64,000 nucleotides of DNA from Schistosoma haematobium (GCF_000699445.3 NC_067195.1:87802569-87866568), one strand, 5' to 3'. Shown: positions 1 to 11,352, numbered from the stretch's first letter. Translations and numbers: made by a program. Notes: a model not told the origin generated them from the letters alone.

Positions 1-1044
1 GCCGTAAAGTAGAACAGAACGAACTGCCGCGCAGTATACTCGTCCTTTTATTGATAGACGGATATCTCGCCTTCACCATAGGTGACGTAAGTTGGCAAAA
101 GCCAAACGAGCTTTTCGAATCCGTGCTAAGATTTCGTCAGACACCAACCCATTAGGGCTGATCAGACTTCCAAGATAAGTGAAGTTGTCAACGCGTTCGA
201 CTACTTCACTCCCTATCCTTAGTTCAGGTGTTAACGCAGACCAATCCTGAAGCAACAACTTGCATTTAGAGGGAGAGAAGCGCATTCCAAACATCCTGGC
301 ATTGTTGCTCAGTGCTACCAGAAGACTCTGCATTTTGTCAGCGTCTTCACCAAACAGGATTATGTCATCTGCGTACTCTAAGTCGATAAGTGGACCTCCT
401 GGTAGGAGATCAATACCCGAGAACTCAGTCGACGAGAAAGTTATTTCCATCAGTAGATCTATGATGAAGTTAAACAAAAATGGAGAAAGTGGACAGCCTT
501 GACGGACACCACTTGAGGTTGCAAAAGTAGATGACAGTTCGCCATAAGCTCTGACTCGACTAGTAGTGTTCGAGTAAAGAGCCTTCACAAGGTTTATGTA
601 CTTCTGAGGTACGCCTTTTAATGACAGACACTGCCACAGAATCTCGCGGTCTACCGAGTCAAATGCTGCTTTTAAGTCGAGAAAGACCACCATTGTCGGA
701 AGCCGATAAGTATGCCTGTGTTCTAGAATCTGACGAATGATGAATATGTGGTCGATGCAGCCACGACCAGGTCTAAAGCCAGCTTGATTCTCTCGTGTTT
801 GCAGTTCACGAGTCTTAGTTAGGCGTCTGATAATTATCGAGGCTAGTATTTTAGATATTATATTAGTTAAACTAATCCCTCTGTGGTTGTCACAGGATGA
901 TTTTGACCCTTTCTTATATATTGGGACGATAAGTGATTGTGACCAGTTAGATGGGATAACGTCTAACTCCCAGATTTTAGCTAAAATATTAGTCAACCTA
1001 GTCGCTAAAATTGGACCACCATCCTCAAAGACCTCTAGAGCCAA
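1..1044 (-). pseudogene. RTE reverse transcriptase region, copy A (nonsense and frameshift)
   Basis: The 323-codon open stretch (1044-73) holds the RT core: a GRGCIDHIF segment, VVFLDLKAAFDSVDR (first catalytic Asp), SGVRQGCPLSPFLF, and the catalytic box LEYADDIILFGED. It ends in TGA at about 73, where copy B has CGT-type arginine (HLW-R). Similar coding continues to base 1, so this is a nonsense mutation and not the natural C-terminus. It is out of frame with the upstream endonuclease ORF. Family: reverse transcriptase of RTE LINEs. Confidence 0.85.
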
Positions 1045-1118
1045 TCTATCTGGACCAGCTGCCCTTCCTCGTTTCAGATGAGCTATAGCCTTTTGAACTT
1101 CTGATAGAGTTGGGGGAC

Positions 1119-2909
1119 CTACTTCAATTCACACTGTCTGGGAATGGAGGGTAGTTGTAGAGTAGCTGAAGGCCAGCTGAACTGTTCTCTGAAATGTTCC
1201 GCCCATCGTTCTAAACGTCTGGACTGGGAGCAGATGAGAGTATCGCCTTTTTCCGATATAATCTCACTTACACTTGAATTATTAATTCCAGTTTCCTTTA
1301 TTAGTCTGTAAAGCTGTCTTGTGTTCCCTATAGTCGCCGCCTTTTCCATCTCTTTTGCTTTCATTGCCCACCACTGCTCACGGTCGTTCCTTAGACGCTT
1401 TCTTAACCTAGATCTGATTTGTTGTCGCTCTTCATCATGTTCGGAACCTGATGGGACGAGTTCGCGAGAATCCATCAGTGTGATAGACTTTGAAGAAATC
1501 CACTGGTTCTTTGTAACCTTGTGGTTTAAGTCGCTAATAGATGTCACTGCTGCTTCCACAGCTGCTTGTATGTCTTTCCAAGCAACATCTGGGTCAGCCT
1601 CGTCTTCAGAACTACCTAAGTGTGAACTTAGTTGTTCTTGGAACCTATTTTTGGTTTTCCCGTTACTCAACTCAGTTCTAATGGGTCTTTTTAATGTGGC
1701 TTTTTTGCGTCCAGAGAAACGCAAGCAGATGCGTGCCCGTATTAGGGCGTGGTCGGAGTCCAAGCAGGTACTCCAGAATGAGCGACAATCTTCTATCGAC
1801 CCTCTCCAACGATGACTGATGGCAATATGGTCTATTTGAGTCCATCGTTGGTTTGGTGTAGGGGGTCGCCATGTTAGACGATATCTCTCCTTATGCTTAA
1901 AATTTGTGTTTGCTAAAAATAAGCGATTGTCTGAGCACAGTTGCAGCAGACGGTCACCATTATCTGTTCGCTGTGCCGGAATGCTAAAATATCCACCTAA
2001 ATGCCTTTCTGTTTGGTTTAAACTACCTACCTGGGCATTAAAGTCGCCTGCTACGAGTACTATGTCTGAGCGTTTAGCTTTCTGAAGAAGTTCAGATAGC
2101 TTTCTGTAAAATTCATCTTTCACTTCATCTGAGCTGCAGTCAGTGGGAGCGTAGGCAGAAACGACGAAAAGGCAACGACGTGTGTCCCTATCCTTCCGAG
2201 TTCTTACGGAGCCGTTTAGCCGAACAGCACATAGACGACTGTTGACGGGGATCCACTCTAGCAGTGCTTGTTCCGCCCTCATGCTTAGTGCTATGCCTAC
2301 ACCTGCCAGTCCACGAGAACTGGCCATCGGGTCACCAGATACACGTAGGGTGTATCTCGTTGGCTCTCCGTTTTGCCGAGGTGAGGTCAAGTGAATGACC
2401 ACACTGGAATCCTGTATGTGTGTTTCGAAGACACAGCATACATCAATGGAAAGAGACTCTAGGGTTTTAGCCAAGGAAGCCTGCTGACCGATTTGACATA
2501 GGGTGCGTACGTTGAAGGCTCCAATGTGTAGTTTGGAGCGAGGTTTCAGTAGACCTGGGACAGTGTTTTGAGCACTAGAATCGTTGGCTATGGTGACACT
2601 TGAGGAGGAAGCCGAAGGAGGAAGTTTAGGGTTGAAAGTCGATGTACGAGGAATAATAGGAATTGAAGAGGAAGGTTGATTATGAATACAGTGGTCTCGA
2701 GTGCTGTTAGAGGTATGAGGGCGGTTATCACTTCCCGGTTGCCCACACCGTGGAAGGGTTCTTCTGGAGGTACCTGAAAAGGAAATTGGATTAGAGGCGG
2801 TCTCAGTGACCTGAGAGCGTGACCGCAGTGCCCAAGGGACAACTGCTTGAGGCCGGTCGCGCACGGCCTTTTCGTGAGAGGTTTGTGACGTGTTAGCTCC
2901 GTTCTTCAA
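1119..2909 (-). CDS. RTE endonuclease-containing ORF (596 aa), N-terminal part of broken pol
   Basis: Residues 1-125 are a low-complexity Ser/Pro/Thr leader. From about residue 127 an APE-like endonuclease begins (motif IGAFNVRTL), with a catalytic ET pair where glutamate is expected (FETHIQD), the GDFNAQVG motif, then QIDHIAIS and the SDHALIR box that closes the domain near residue 395. After this comes the linker that joins endonuclease to RT. The ORF stops at 1119, where copy B continues into RT. The shift is explained by a one-base loss in a run of A. The product would nick target DNA during target-primed reverse transcription, but without RT in frame it cannot act alone. The start at 2909 is only the first Met of an open stretch and is uncertain. 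Confidence 0.8.
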   Translation of the reverse strand: MKNGANTSQTSHEKAVRDRPQAVVPWALRSRSQVTETASNPISFSGTSRRTLPRCGQPGSDNRPHTSNSTRDHCIHNQPSSSIPIIPRTSTFNPKLPPSASSSSVTIANDSSAQNTVPGLLKPRSKLHIGAFNVRTLCQIGQQASLAKTLESLSIDVCCVFETHIQDSSVVIHLTSPRQNGEPTRYTLRVSGDPMASSRGLAGVGIALSMRAEQALLEWIPVNSRLCAVRLNGSVRTRKDRDTRRCLFVVSAYAPTDCSSDEVKDEFYRKLSELLQKAKRSDIVLVAGDFNAQVGSLNQTERHLGGYFSIPAQRTDNGDRLLQLCSDNRLFLANTNFKHKERYRLTWRPPTPNQRWTQIDHIAISHRWRGSIEDCRSFWSTCLDSDHALIRARICLRFSGRKKATLKRPIRTELSNGKTKNRFQEQLSSHLGSSEDEADPDVAWKDIQAAVEAAVTSISDLNHKVTKNQWISSKSITLMDSRELVPSGSEHDEERQQIRSRLRKRLRNDREQWWAMKAKEMEKAATIGNTRQLYRLIKETGINNSSVSEIISEKGDTLICSQSRRLERWAEHFREQFSWPSATLQLPSIPRQCELK

Positions 2910-3052
2910 AGGGCCTTACCGCCGGAGACGGAAATCCGTGAGGTAAGGTAAGGTGTGCATTTTTAAGGTCGACCTTTTCTAACCCCACCCCTCCTTGTGG
3001 GAAGGCAGCATCGCTGTCATGCTGGTTGTCTGAAGGAAACACCTTACTGCTG

Positions 3053-3259
3053 TCACACCTCTGTACAGTCAGCAGTACGACTTCGCCTTCGGACCTTGGG
3101 TTTGTTGCTTTTAGTCTTACCGCTCTTCAACCGACCTGTCTGACATGGTAGGACCTTGAGGAACGGTTGTTCCAGCCAATATAGCTCGGTTGCTTCACCA
3201 CGATAGGCAAGCCCGACCACCACGTCAAGGTAGCAACAACGGTCGGGAGTTAGTAACAA
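3053..3259 (-). CDS. small 5' ORF of RTE copy A
   Basis: This is a 68-codon ORF upstream of the endonuclease ORF. The segment VVGLAYRGEATELYWLEQ matches a stretch in the equivalent ORF of copy B (16962-16648), so the region is conserved between copies. RTE elements often carry a short, poorly conserved ORF1, and this may be its remnant. No domain is recognised. It could also be only conserved 5'-UTR sequence. Confidence 0.4.
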   Translation of the reverse strand: MLLTPDRCCYLDVVVGLAYRGEATELYWLEQPFLKVLPCQTGRLKSGKTKSNKPKVRRRSRTADCTEV

Positions 3260-3530
3260 CGTAGAACTTCGTACGTGCGTACATCAGCTCGAGTTGTCAT
3301 ACCACATTAGCATAGAGATGTAGTTGACAATTCAAATCCCGTAGTGGTAGAGGTTCATAAACAATGGGGAAGTTATAGATAGGAGGAAAACTATGACAAG
3401 GCATCAATCAATGAGATCATTTACTGAAGGACTACTAAGTCATGAGAAGAATCACAGACCAATTAGTTTGGATATGAAAGTTAATTGTGATCAATGGTTG
3501 GAAACACTAGTTGACATGGCTTAATTCATA
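3247..3530 (-). repeat. RTE 3'-UTR scrap plus a short opposite-strand C-terminal scrap
   Basis: Positions 3252-3350 match the 3' end of RTE copy B (13048-13150), including the stretch around cgtagaacttcgtacg. This places the 3' end of one minus-strand copy directly against the 5' end of copy A. At about 3475-3520 the plus strand carries a short relative of the RTE C-terminus (NQWLET-type, ending DMA). Both are too short to be functional. Confidence 0.6.
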
Positions 3531-4005
3531 CATCTCCAAAGTCTTGAATTTCAATATTATATTATTATACTTAAAGAAAGAAAGAACAAATATCTTAGCA
3601 GAATAACATGAATTCATTTCGTGGTTTCTCCTCAGCTGCTTACAATCTATAATCCCAATATTAAAGACGAAGACGAAACAAGTGCGCATACCTCACATTG
3701 GAAACTTCTGGAATATATGAAGTTAATTACGTGGAGATAAAATAATACTAACGGACAATATTATGATAGAACTAATATTATTTAGACGTTTGCTTATTTA
3801 TAGGTTAAACATGCGAATATTCTAGAACAGTATGGAAACAGGTTTATCGGAGTCAAAAACATATTATGTGACATTAAGAAATAATATTTAGAAATATGGA
3901 ATAGTTAAATAAAGCTCAGAATTAAGAACCAAGATATTAGAAATCTTACGTAATAGTCTCATGAAAACGGGGTCATCGGGGAAGAAGATTGATAACTTAT
4001 ATATA

Positions 4006-4072
4006 TATTATTTATTTATTTGAACACAAATATTGGTACAAGGAGCCACCAGATACATATACGCCACACTAA
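4006..4072 (-). repeat. 3' end of AAAT-tailed non-autonomous repeat
   Basis: On the minus strand this reads gtgtggcgtatatg, a shared middle stretch, then ccaatatttgtgtt, and ends in AAAT repeats. It matches the tails at 7255-7322 and 21170-21240 on the plus strand. The copy is severely 5'-truncated. Confidence 0.65.
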
Positions 4073-4826
4073 ATCTTTTTACTGCAAGTTATATCAAAAC
4101 ACAATAAATTTGAATTTCTCTGTTTACCGATTATTTTAAAAGACTTCGAAACAACAACATCAAATCCACATTCGAGCAAATAACGAGGAACTGCATTGTG
4201 GAAAACCTTCTGCAAGTTTAGTTTCAAATTTTTTGTAATATATTCGGAGATGTACGCGCCATAGCACAAACATTGAAAAAAAACCCACAGAGGGTTAGTA
4301 CTCACTATGTTTAGAAACTATATCTGAGGTGGCCAAACAACGGACCACGTAGTTGCATATCACCATTTAGACATACATGTAAAAACTGTCAAAAGTAAGG
4401 TAACTTGAGAAACTTTAAATCGAATGCAACTTAATACTACAATCTTTAAAAAAGTTTACATTGAACATATTGCGTAATGCTTTAAGTTGATCATCATTAG
4501 TTGGATTGCATTCTGTTTATTATAGACCAACACACTAATATAAAGTGATTAATTTCGTAAATTTAACCTTATTTTGCATACATTACATTCTGTTGTATTG
4601 TGTTGTAGTGTGATATCCTTGTCAGTTTGTATTTGAGTCAAAATGAATCTCAGTATTTCACCCAATGTCTTTTATACTTTTTGTATTACTAAACGTAATA
4701 AGAATCATAGCCATATGATGATCTCAGTTATAGTAAAGTATTAGTAATTACATAGATTAAATATAAAATACTTATGGTTAACCGTTTTTATTTAAGGTAA
4801 AATTACTATATTCAGCGACAACCATA

Positions 4827-4846
4827 CACACACACACACACACAAA
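4827..4846. repeat. CA dinucleotide microsatellite
   Basis: A short (CA)n tract directly visible in the sequence. Confidence 0.9.
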
Positions 4847-5139
4847 AGATCCAACATACGGCAACATTATTAATAATGGAGGGAATTTCTAAACAAACAA
4901 CAGAAATAGTGTTGGATCTCCCATTTATAAACTGAGCTCTAGTATTGAAGTAAACCAACTAAACGCTTGAAATTCAACCAGCAATGAATATGCGGTTTAA
5001 AAACAAGCCAAAATAGTATAAGTAGTAGTATCAGTGATGGTAAAGAAGATTGAACATCAAAAATATGATTAGAGAAGAGAGAATAAACTTGAGAAATAGG
5101 AATTATAAAATAAATATGAAATTCAAGATCTAAGAGAAG

Positions 5140-5735
5140 ATAAAGAGAGAAAATGCACCTGCACCATTGGGAACGATTCTGAACCACTAACTCGTCTAGC
5201 GATTTGTTATGCTTACCTATTACTGTGCAGTTAACTTCAGAACTGCTAACTTGATGATCCCAAAATATACGAGAAACGCTTCGAAGACACCTATGGTCGA
5301 ATGCTAGGGGTGATCGATACGCACGACTACTGTAATTTCTATCATTAATCCTGGTAGTGATGCATATCAGTGCTGAAGCAACATTTTGCATTCGCAGGGA
5401 GTGAAACTCATCCCAAACATGCTCACATTGTTGCTAAAGTTTTTCAAAAGACTGTGTATTTTTACCAACATCTCTATCAAACAAAACTATGTCCTCTGCA
5501 TATTCTAATTCAGTAAGTGAATCTCCTGATAAAAGATCAACCTGTGGAAAGTCAGACGGTAAGACAATTACCAATGAAAGAATGTATAAAACAAATTTAC
5601 ATAAAAATGAAAAAAGCCGACAGTTGAAGAACACCACTTATCAATTCCGATTACAGTTCGCCGTAAGCACTGATATGCCCAGTGTTGTTTGAGTAGAGAG
5701 CCTGTACAAAGTTTATGTACTTCTTTGGTACACCT
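5140..5735 (-). pseudogene. decayed RTE LINE fragment (RT catalytic region and C-terminus)
   Basis: The minus strand holds an altered RT box, LEYAEDIVLFDRD, in which the second position of the expected YADD motif is Glu, and downstream FDHRCLRSVSR and NRSQWCRCI, which match the C-terminal region of RTE copy B (FDHRCLRNIAR, NRLQWRRCI). The frames are interrupted repeatedly. This is an old, heavily mutated, internally deleted copy. It lies just downstream (3') of the DHHC exon of the ZDHHC17-like gene, probably within its next intron. Confidence 0.75.
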
Positions 5736-5931
5736 CTAATAACTGAACATGATGATCGCATGAACTTCAATCAGGTAGTTTGTACCTATCCACAAGGCTC
5801 AGACTACTAGTAAATGACTTCACAGATTAATGTCATGAATGGTTCGACAGGCCCTAGCTTTCTTATTTCGGAGGACATCATGAATCGATGTTAGGCATAT
5901 GTACACATAAAAATTTTATGAATAAACATAC

Positions 5932-6508
5932 CAGTTTTCCCGGATGTTAGTGGTGTATTCGGTAGACAACTGAATTCATTTTGCCAATAAACAATAGTAC
6001 CCAACATAAATAGGTTGCATGAAACACTGGTCGATAATAAATATATAATAAAATAAAAATGATTCTTCATTCCAACACAATTATATATCCATGGACAATG
6101 ATGATCGAATCGTGCTACACATCGATCACATGTTGAACAATGCTTTGATCTTAACGGTTTACGTATAAAACAAGTTGTACAGAAACGTTGTAATGGATTG
6201 ATTGATAATGTTGATGACGAAGATTCTTCTTGATTGTTATTTGCTAATGTTAAATCATTTGTATTATTCAACACTTCATCAAGTAATTGAGCAATAGTAT
6301 CTTGTTGACATTCTTTTTTAATAATTTCATCTACGTAGCCAGGATTTTTTGTACAGCATAGAATAAATGTTGTCCACAGCATAGTAATAAAGAATAGAAA
6401 CCAGAGATGCAACACCCAATGATTCGGTGTACGTAATGTGATGTGAAATAAATATGTTGTAGTTAATAACAATTTTGTACTTGTTGCTAAACTGAACAGC
6501 ATTACAGC
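5932..6508 (-). CDS. ZDHHC17: ZDHHC17/HIP14-like palmitoyltransferase, DHHC exon
   Basis: The exon is bounded by an AG acceptor (gataag before 6508) and a GT donor (gtatgt after 5932), and its start phase (0) fits the donor of the 11848-12189 exon. It encodes a hydrophobic membrane segment (about residues 1-55), a TKNPG-like segment, a short acidic linker, and the cysteine-rich domain FCTTCFIRKPLRSKHCSTCD, with the catalytic DHHC in FDHHCPWIYNCVG, followed by another membrane segment. Known: the DHHC cysteine is S-acylated and transfers palmitate to substrate cysteines on Golgi and vesicle membranes; the HIP14 subgroup recruits substrates through N-terminal ankyrin repeats. All zinc-ligand and DHHC residues look intact. 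The C-terminal exons lie outside the window or were not found. Confidence 0.88.
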
Positions 6509-6879
6509 CTTATCCAATAAAAAGGAAATGAAAATAAACACATACTATGAAATATATATATACAAATGCCTTATTATACAGAAACAGTTAATACATATGT
6601 AACAAAGAATTAATTTTAGACATTCAAGAAAACATTGACAAAATGAATTTTGAATCATTTACGTAGTCAAAACTCGTAAACTCAACCTTGTGTGACATTG
6701 TTTTGTGTGCTAGAGCTAGTGATACGATCCAGTTGGTCATAGCAGCGTAGATAAAGCGATAGGCGAACCTATAAACTATTGAATGAAAGTCAAGCCCTCA
6801 AATGCCTTTGTACGGCCGAGAGTGGGGAGAGTCAACTCTCCCTCTCCAAATGCTCTCACATTGCCACGCGTATATAGCC

Positions 6880-7322
6880 TCTGACAGGGAAGTCCTACTC
6901 ACTACCTTCTCGCGGCATTACTGTTGTTCACGAAATTGAGATGACGTAAAGCGAATGTCCAGCGCTTTTACCGGGTTGGTGGACACGGAGAGTCCACCTA
7001 GAGGAGTTGGAAAACCCAGATTTCAAACCAATGTTCCACATGGTCTCCAAGATCCTGAAGGAACAAATGGCGTATGAACCAATTACTGGTCACCGGCTAC
7101 CATGGGACTACATCTCCCCACGATGCTCCACTGCCTTGTGGATCAGACCTTCAGGTCGAAGGCTCCGGGTGTGGTTTCCTAGGAAAACCAACTGCTTCAG
7201 TTTGGGCACCCGAGGAGTATCACAGCCCTCGCACATATCAAATGAGATTTGTGTGGTGCATATCTATTTGGTGCCTCCTTATACCAATATCTATGTGTTA
7301 AAATAAATAAATAAATAAAATA
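6880..7322 (+). repeat. non-autonomous interspersed repeat family A, copy 1
   Basis: It matches 20400-20760 over several hundred bases (for example ggctaccatgggact, then gatcagaccttcaggtcgaa), and its 3' end at 7255-7322 matches 21170-21240, with an AAAT tail. The ORF of about 99 codons here is not conserved between the copies in a way that suggests coding. Ending in a short tandem tail is typical of LINE-mobilised non-autonomous elements. The 5' limit is approximate. Confidence 0.65.
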
Positions 7323-7868
7323 AAGTACCTAGGACATAAATCATAATGTAACCGATCTGCCAAGTGTACGTTCATACACTCGGCTCAAGTCAAACATATT
7401 CGGTGTGATGGTTGATTATACGATTATGTTTCTTAAAACAAAGTAGGGGCGATTAGAACTTGAAAATAACGATGAATGAAAAACAGGTGCCTTAGCCAGC
7501 ATATTACCGTTTTTTTACGATCGGGTGGTACCAATGATGGTGATGGATAGCTTTGGAGATTAGACTGTCAAAATCTTTTCGTTCATCTCTAGCTACCTCT
7601 GTTGTTAATTCAAAATTTAACTCTTATGGTGTGTTTATCAAGAAGTAAGTTCAGTAATCAAAACAAAACACCTTATAAAGTTTAATACACTGGATATAGG
7701 AAAAGATTTCACGGGACCTAATCTAGTATCACATCACATAAACTTCATTTTCTAAGCATTGCGTGTATTAAGTTTGCACCAAAAAAATATTTTCAAATTA
7801 TGACTTAATCGCCAAGGTGGAAGAATTTATTTGTAAAGTCTCAGAGACTGGATTCAACGACTCGTTCG

Positions 7869-7869
7869 G

Positions 7870-7923
<54 letters not shown>
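7869..7923. repeat. TA dinucleotide microsatellite
   Basis: About 26 TA units, directly visible. It abuts the RTE C-terminal fragment that begins at about 7925. Confidence 0.95.
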
Positions 7924-8123
7924 TCATCGTAATCAATGGTTGGAAACTCTTGGTGACATGGCTCAGAATCGATCACAATGGCGTCGGTGTGTACACTGTC
8001 TTCCTTTAAACTATGAGATTAAAACCGCTTCATATCTTTCTGCGTACTAATTCTTTCCTCCTGTACTATATCCTTATATGCAATCTTTCTTTTATATATT
8101 ACCGTCATTGAATTAACTACTTC
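7924..8123 (+). pseudogene. RTE 3' fragment, left part (interrupted by another LINE)
   Basis: It encodes NQWLETLGDMAQNRSQWRRC, which matches the extreme C-terminus of RTE copy B (NRWLETLNDMAQNRLQWRRC). Its continuation into the 3' UTR is found at 11365-11452, on the other side of the LINE at 8136-11352. This is a 5'-truncated copy in plus orientation. Confidence 0.75.
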
Positions 8124-8135
8124 TATGAACCCGGT
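8124..8135. repeat. target-site duplication, left (12 bp, tatgaacccggt)
   Basis: Identical to 11353-11364; the two copies flank the LINE at 8136-11352. Confidence 0.85.
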
Positions 8136-8322
8136 AACTCCGCCTGTAGCTCTTCTAGAGTTACTGCCGGTCCCAAGCCCGGGTAAAGGAGGAGGGTTGG
8201 GCATGGGGTTAGCGTCCCCATCCCGTAGAAAACTAACTCGCTAAAAAAATGCTTACCAGAAAAATAATTCAAACCATTTTAACTCTGCCCTGAGAGTTAG
8301 AAGGTCTTCATTTAGAAGAATT

Positions 8323-9090
8323 ATGACGCTTCATGGTGAAAGCCGAATTCCTTCGGAAGCCACGAGGCCGATGCCCCTTCTAACAACCAGAGCAAAAATT
8401 TTTATAGGTACATGGAACGTTAGAACAATGTGGGAAACCGGGAAGACCAGCCAAATAGCAACGGAAATGAGGAGATACAACTTGGCAGTACTGGGAATCA
8501 GCGAAACCCACTGGACTCAAGCTGGACAGAAAAGGCTAGCTACGGGAGAGATGCTGCTATACTCCGGTCACGAAGAGGAAAATGCTCCACACACACAGGG
8601 AGTTGCTCTAATGCTGTCCAAAGTAGCACGAAATGCACTTGTAGGATGGGAATCCCACGGATCCAGAATCATCAAAGCATCATTCAAAACAAAGAAGGAG
8701 GGGATCTTAATGAATATTATCCAATGTTATGCACCCACCAATGATAGCAACGACGACATTAAAGATCAATTCTACGAGCGGCTGCAGTCAATCATAGAGA
8801 AATGCTCAAGAAAGGACCTCACCATTCTGATGGGAGATCTAAATGCCAAGGTCGGAATAGACAACACTGGATATGAAGATATTATGGGACGACATGGACT
8901 GGGAGAGAGGAACGAAAATGGAGAAAGATTTGCAAATCTATGTGCATTCAGCAAATCGGTCATAGGAGGCACAATATTTCCACACAAACGTATACACAAG
9001 GCTACATGGATCTCACCGGACCACACTACAGAGAACCAGATAGATCATATTTGCATCAATAAAAATTCCGAAGGACAATGGAAGATGTGA
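8323..9090 (+). CDS. RTE family-2 endonuclease ORF (255 aa)
   Basis: It is an APE-like endonuclease: IGTWNVRTM at the start of the domain, the catalytic Glu in [25 protein letters not shown], then [13 protein letters not shown] near the end. The closing SDHH box is missing from this frame; it is found early in the next ORF ([11 protein letters not shown]). The two ORFs overlap by 13 bases, and a single missing A in the run near 9062 would explain the split. Role: nicks genomic DNA to prime reverse transcription. Whether the break is biological or a sequencing error cannot be told here. Confidence 0.82.
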   Translation: MTLHGESRIPSEATRPMPLLTTRAKIFIGTWNVRTMWETGKTSQIATEMRRYNLAVLGISETHWTQAGQKRLATGEMLLYSGHEEENAPHTQGVALMLSKVARNALVGWESHGSRIIKASFKTKKEGILMNIIQCYAPTNDSNDDIKDQFYERLQSIIEKCSRKDLTILMGDLNAKVGIDNTGYEDIMGRHGLGERNENGERFANLCAFSKSVIGGTIFPHKRIHKATWISPDHTTENQIDHICINKNSEGQWKM

Positions 9091-11342
9091 GAACCAGGAG
9101 AGGAGCTGACGTAGCTTCAGATCACCACCTAGTTGTAGCCAATTTAAAACTGAAGCTAAAAAAGAACTGGACAAGTGGACAAACAGCAATACAAAGGTTC
9201 AATACAGCCTTCCTTCGAGATACTGACAAACTCAATGAATTCAAGATAGCTCTCAACAACAGATTCCAAGCCTTTCAAGATCTACTGAAGGAAGAAGAAA
9301 CTACCATGGAGGACAACTGGAAAGGCATCAAAGAAACATTGACTTCAACGTGTCAAGAGGTTCTGGGCCTAAAGAAACACCATCATAAGGAATGGATCTC
9401 TATAGAAACACTGGACAAGATCAAAGAAAGGAAGAACAAGAAGACAGCAATTAACAACAGCCGAACACGAGCAGAGAAAGTCCAAGCACAAGCTGAATAC
9501 ATAGAAGCAAACAAACAAGTGAAGAGGAGCATTAGAGCCGACAGGAAGAAATACGTGGAAGAATTAGCAACGACGGCAGAAAAAGCTGCTAGAGAAGGAA
9601 ATATGAAACAGCTCTACGATACAACGAAGAAACTATCAGGGAAATACAGTAAACCAGAGAGGCCGGTCAAAGACAAAGAAGACAAGCCAATCACTGAAAT
9701 TCAACAACAGCGAAACAGATGGGTAGAATACTTCGAGGAACTCCTGAATAGGCCGGCTCCAATGAATCCACCGAACATCGAAGCAGCACACACAGATCTT
9801 CCTATAGATGTCAACCCACCAACGACGGAAGAAATTAGAATGGCCGTCAGACAAATCAAGAACGGGAAAGCAGCAGGACTCGACAACATACCAGCTGAAG
9901 CACTGAAATCAGACGTCGAAGTAACCACAAGCATGCTTTACCCTCTATTCAAAAAGATTTGGGAGGAGGAACAAGTGCCAATGGACTGGAAAGAAGGACA
10001 CCTCATCAAGATTCCAAAGAAAGGAGATCTGAGCAAATGTGAAAACTACAGAGGCATTACACTACTGTCAATACCAGGGAAAGTCTTCAACAGGGTGTTG
10101 CTGAACCGGATGAAGGATGCAGTAGATGCCCAACTTCGAGATCAACAAGCTGGATTCCGAAAGGATCGGTCGTGCACAGACCAAATTGCAACACTACGGA
10201 TCATCGTCGAACAATCAGTTGAGTGGAACTCGTCACTATACATCAACTTCATTGATTATGAAAAGGCATTCGACAGTGTAGATAGGAGGACATTATGGAA
10301 ACTTCTTCGACACTACGGAGTTCCTGAGAAGATTGTCAGTATTATCCGGAACTCATACGACGGACTACAGTGCAAAGTAGTGCATGGAGGACAGCTGACA
10401 GATGCATTCCAAGTAAGAGCCGGATACAGACAAGGCTGTTTACTCTCTCCCTTCCTCTTTCTTCTGGTGGTCGACTGGATTATGAAGACCTCGACATCTG
10501 AAGGAAAACACGGAATACAATGGACAGCTCAGAACCAATTAGACGATCTGGACTTCGCAGATGACCTAGCCCTCCTATCACGTACACACGAACAGATGCA
10601 GATGAAGACAGCCAATGTAGCAGCAGTCTCTGCATCAGTAGGCCTCAGTATACACAAAGGGAAAACCAAGGTCCTCAAATTCAAAGCGGAGAACAGTAAT
10701 CCAATCACTCTTGATGGCGAAACTCTGGAAGATGTAGAATCCTTCACATATCTGGGAAGCATCGTCGATAGACATGGAGGTTCAGATGCAGACGTAAAGG
10801 CGAGGATTGGCAAAGCAAGGGCCGCATTCCTACAATTGAAGAACATATGGAACTCAAAACAACTTTCAACCAATATCAAAGTGAGAATCTTCAATACGAA
10901 CGTCAAGGCAATTCTACTGTATGGAGCTGAAACTTGGAGAACTACAACAACCACAATCAAGAAAGTACAAGTATTTATAAATATCTGTCTACGCAAGATA
11001 CTCAACATCCATTGGCCGGATACCATCAGCAATAGCCTTGTGTGGGAGAGAACAAACCAACTTCCAGCTGAAGAGGAAATTAGGAAAAGACGATGGAAAT
11101 GGATAGGACATACATTACGCAAATCGTCAAACTGCATCACGAGGCAAGCTCTAACTTGGAATCCTGAAGGGAAGCGGAAAAGAGGAAGGCCAAAGAACAC
11201 ATTACGTCGGATAATAGAAGCAGATATGAAAAGGATGAATTACAACTGGAAGGAGCTGGAAAGGATTGCCCAGGACAGGGTTGGATGGAGAATGCTGGTG
11301 AGCGACCTATGCTCCTTCACGAGGAGTAACAGGTGTAAGTAA
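9078..11342 (+). CDS. RTE family-2 reverse transcriptase ORF (754 aa)
   Basis: The ORF starts with the end of the endonuclease domain (SDHHLVV, about residues 16-22), then a Lys/Glu-rich linker predicted to be helical (about 30-230). The RT core follows: [48 protein letters not shown] (catalytic Asp), [11 protein letters not shown] and the catalytic [10 protein letters not shown] (about 10551). The thumb region and the C-terminal [11 protein letters not shown] segment are complete. The RQGC motif is preceded by Tyr where copy B has Val. Function: target-primed reverse transcription. The first Met is probably not the true start, because the protein should be fused to the upstream endonuclease. 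Confidence 0.88.
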   Translation: MEDVRTRRGADVASDHHLVVANLKLKLKKNWTSGQTAIQRFNTAFLRDTDKLNEFKIALNNRFQAFQDLLKEEETTMEDNWKGIKETLTSTCQEVLGLKKHHHKEWISIETLDKIKERKNKKTAINNSRTRAEKVQAQAEYIEANKQVKRSIRADRKKYVEELATTAEKAAREGNMKQLYDTTKKLSGKYSKPERPVKDKEDKPITEIQQQRNRWVEYFEELLNRPAPMNPPNIEAAHTDLPIDVNPPTTEEIRMAVRQIKNGKAAGLDNIPAEALKSDVEVTTSMLYPLFKKIWEEEQVPMDWKEGHLIKIPKKGDLSKCENYRGITLLSIPGKVFNRVLLNRMKDAVDAQLRDQQAGFRKDRSCTDQIATLRIIVEQSVEWNSSLYINFIDYEKAFDSVDRRTLWKLLRHYGVPEKIVSIIRNSYDGLQCKVVHGGQLTDAFQVRAGYRQGCLLSPFLFLLVVDWIMKTSTSEGKHGIQWTAQNQLDDLDFADDLALLSRTHEQMQMKTANVAAVSASVGLSIHKGKTKVLKFKAENSNPITLDGETLEDVESFTYLGSIVDRHGGSDADVKARIGKARAAFLQLKNIWNSKQLSTNIKVRIFNTNVKAILLYGAETWRTTTTTIKKVQVFINICLRKILNIHWPDTISNSLVWERTNQLPAEEEIRKRRWKWIGHTLRKSSNCITRQALTWNPEGKRKRGRPKNTLRRIIEADMKRMNYNWKELERIAQDRVGWRMLVSDLCSFTRSNRCK

Positions 11343-11352
11343 AGTAAGTAAG

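Larger units (their letters stand above)
1..3246 (-). mobile_element. RTE-clade non-LTR retrotransposon (LINE), copy A, 3' end off window
   Basis: Seen: reading leftward, a short 5' ORF (3259-3053), an endonuclease ORF (2909-1119) and a reverse transcriptase region (1044 to the window edge) follow each other in the same order as in complete copy B at 13042-16990. The proteins of the two copies align along their whole length. Known: an APE-type endonuclease followed by RT with no large ORF1 is the layout of RTE-clade LINEs, such as SR2/SR3 of schistosomes. The copy is dead: one frameshift lies between the endonuclease and RT ORFs (about 1100-1120), and a TGA near position 73 replaces an arginine codon of copy B. 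The 5' end directly abuts the 3'-UTR scrap of another RTE copy at about 3250. Confidence 0.85.
3531..5139. other. AT-rich sequence without a supported gene; one repeat tail
   Basis: Only short ORFs without recognisable domains occur here; the longest is 78 codons at 4305-4069. At 4006-4072 the minus strand carries the AAAT-tailed 3' end of the repeat family also seen at 7255-7322 and 21170-21240. A CA-dinucleotide run lies at 4827-4846. The missing 3' exons of the DHHC gene were searched for here and not found. Confidence 0.5.
8136..11352 (+). mobile_element. full-length RTE-clade LINE, second family, with TSDs
   Basis: The element lies between perfect 12-bp duplications. It has a 5' UTR of about 190 bp, an endonuclease ORF (8323-9090), an RT ORF (9078-11342) and a short 3' tail of gtaagt-type repeats. 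A gutted copy of the same family lies at 32896-34590 and ends in the same tail. The APE endonuclease, the RT without a separate large ORF1 and the short tandem tail fit the RTE clade. The single break is a one-base change in a run of A at about 9060-9065, so the copy is nearly intact and probably a young insertion. Confidence 0.88.

Noticed and set aside
1321..1815. Plus-strand ORFs of 100-220 codons antisense to LINE ORFs
   Set aside because: They mirror coding sequence of the opposite strand and have no domains; the same holds for 10529-11200 and 36537-37034.
4069..4305. 78-codon ORF as a possible C-terminal exon of the DHHC gene
   Set aside because: No similarity to the conserved HIP14 C-terminal region, and it adjoins a repeat tail.
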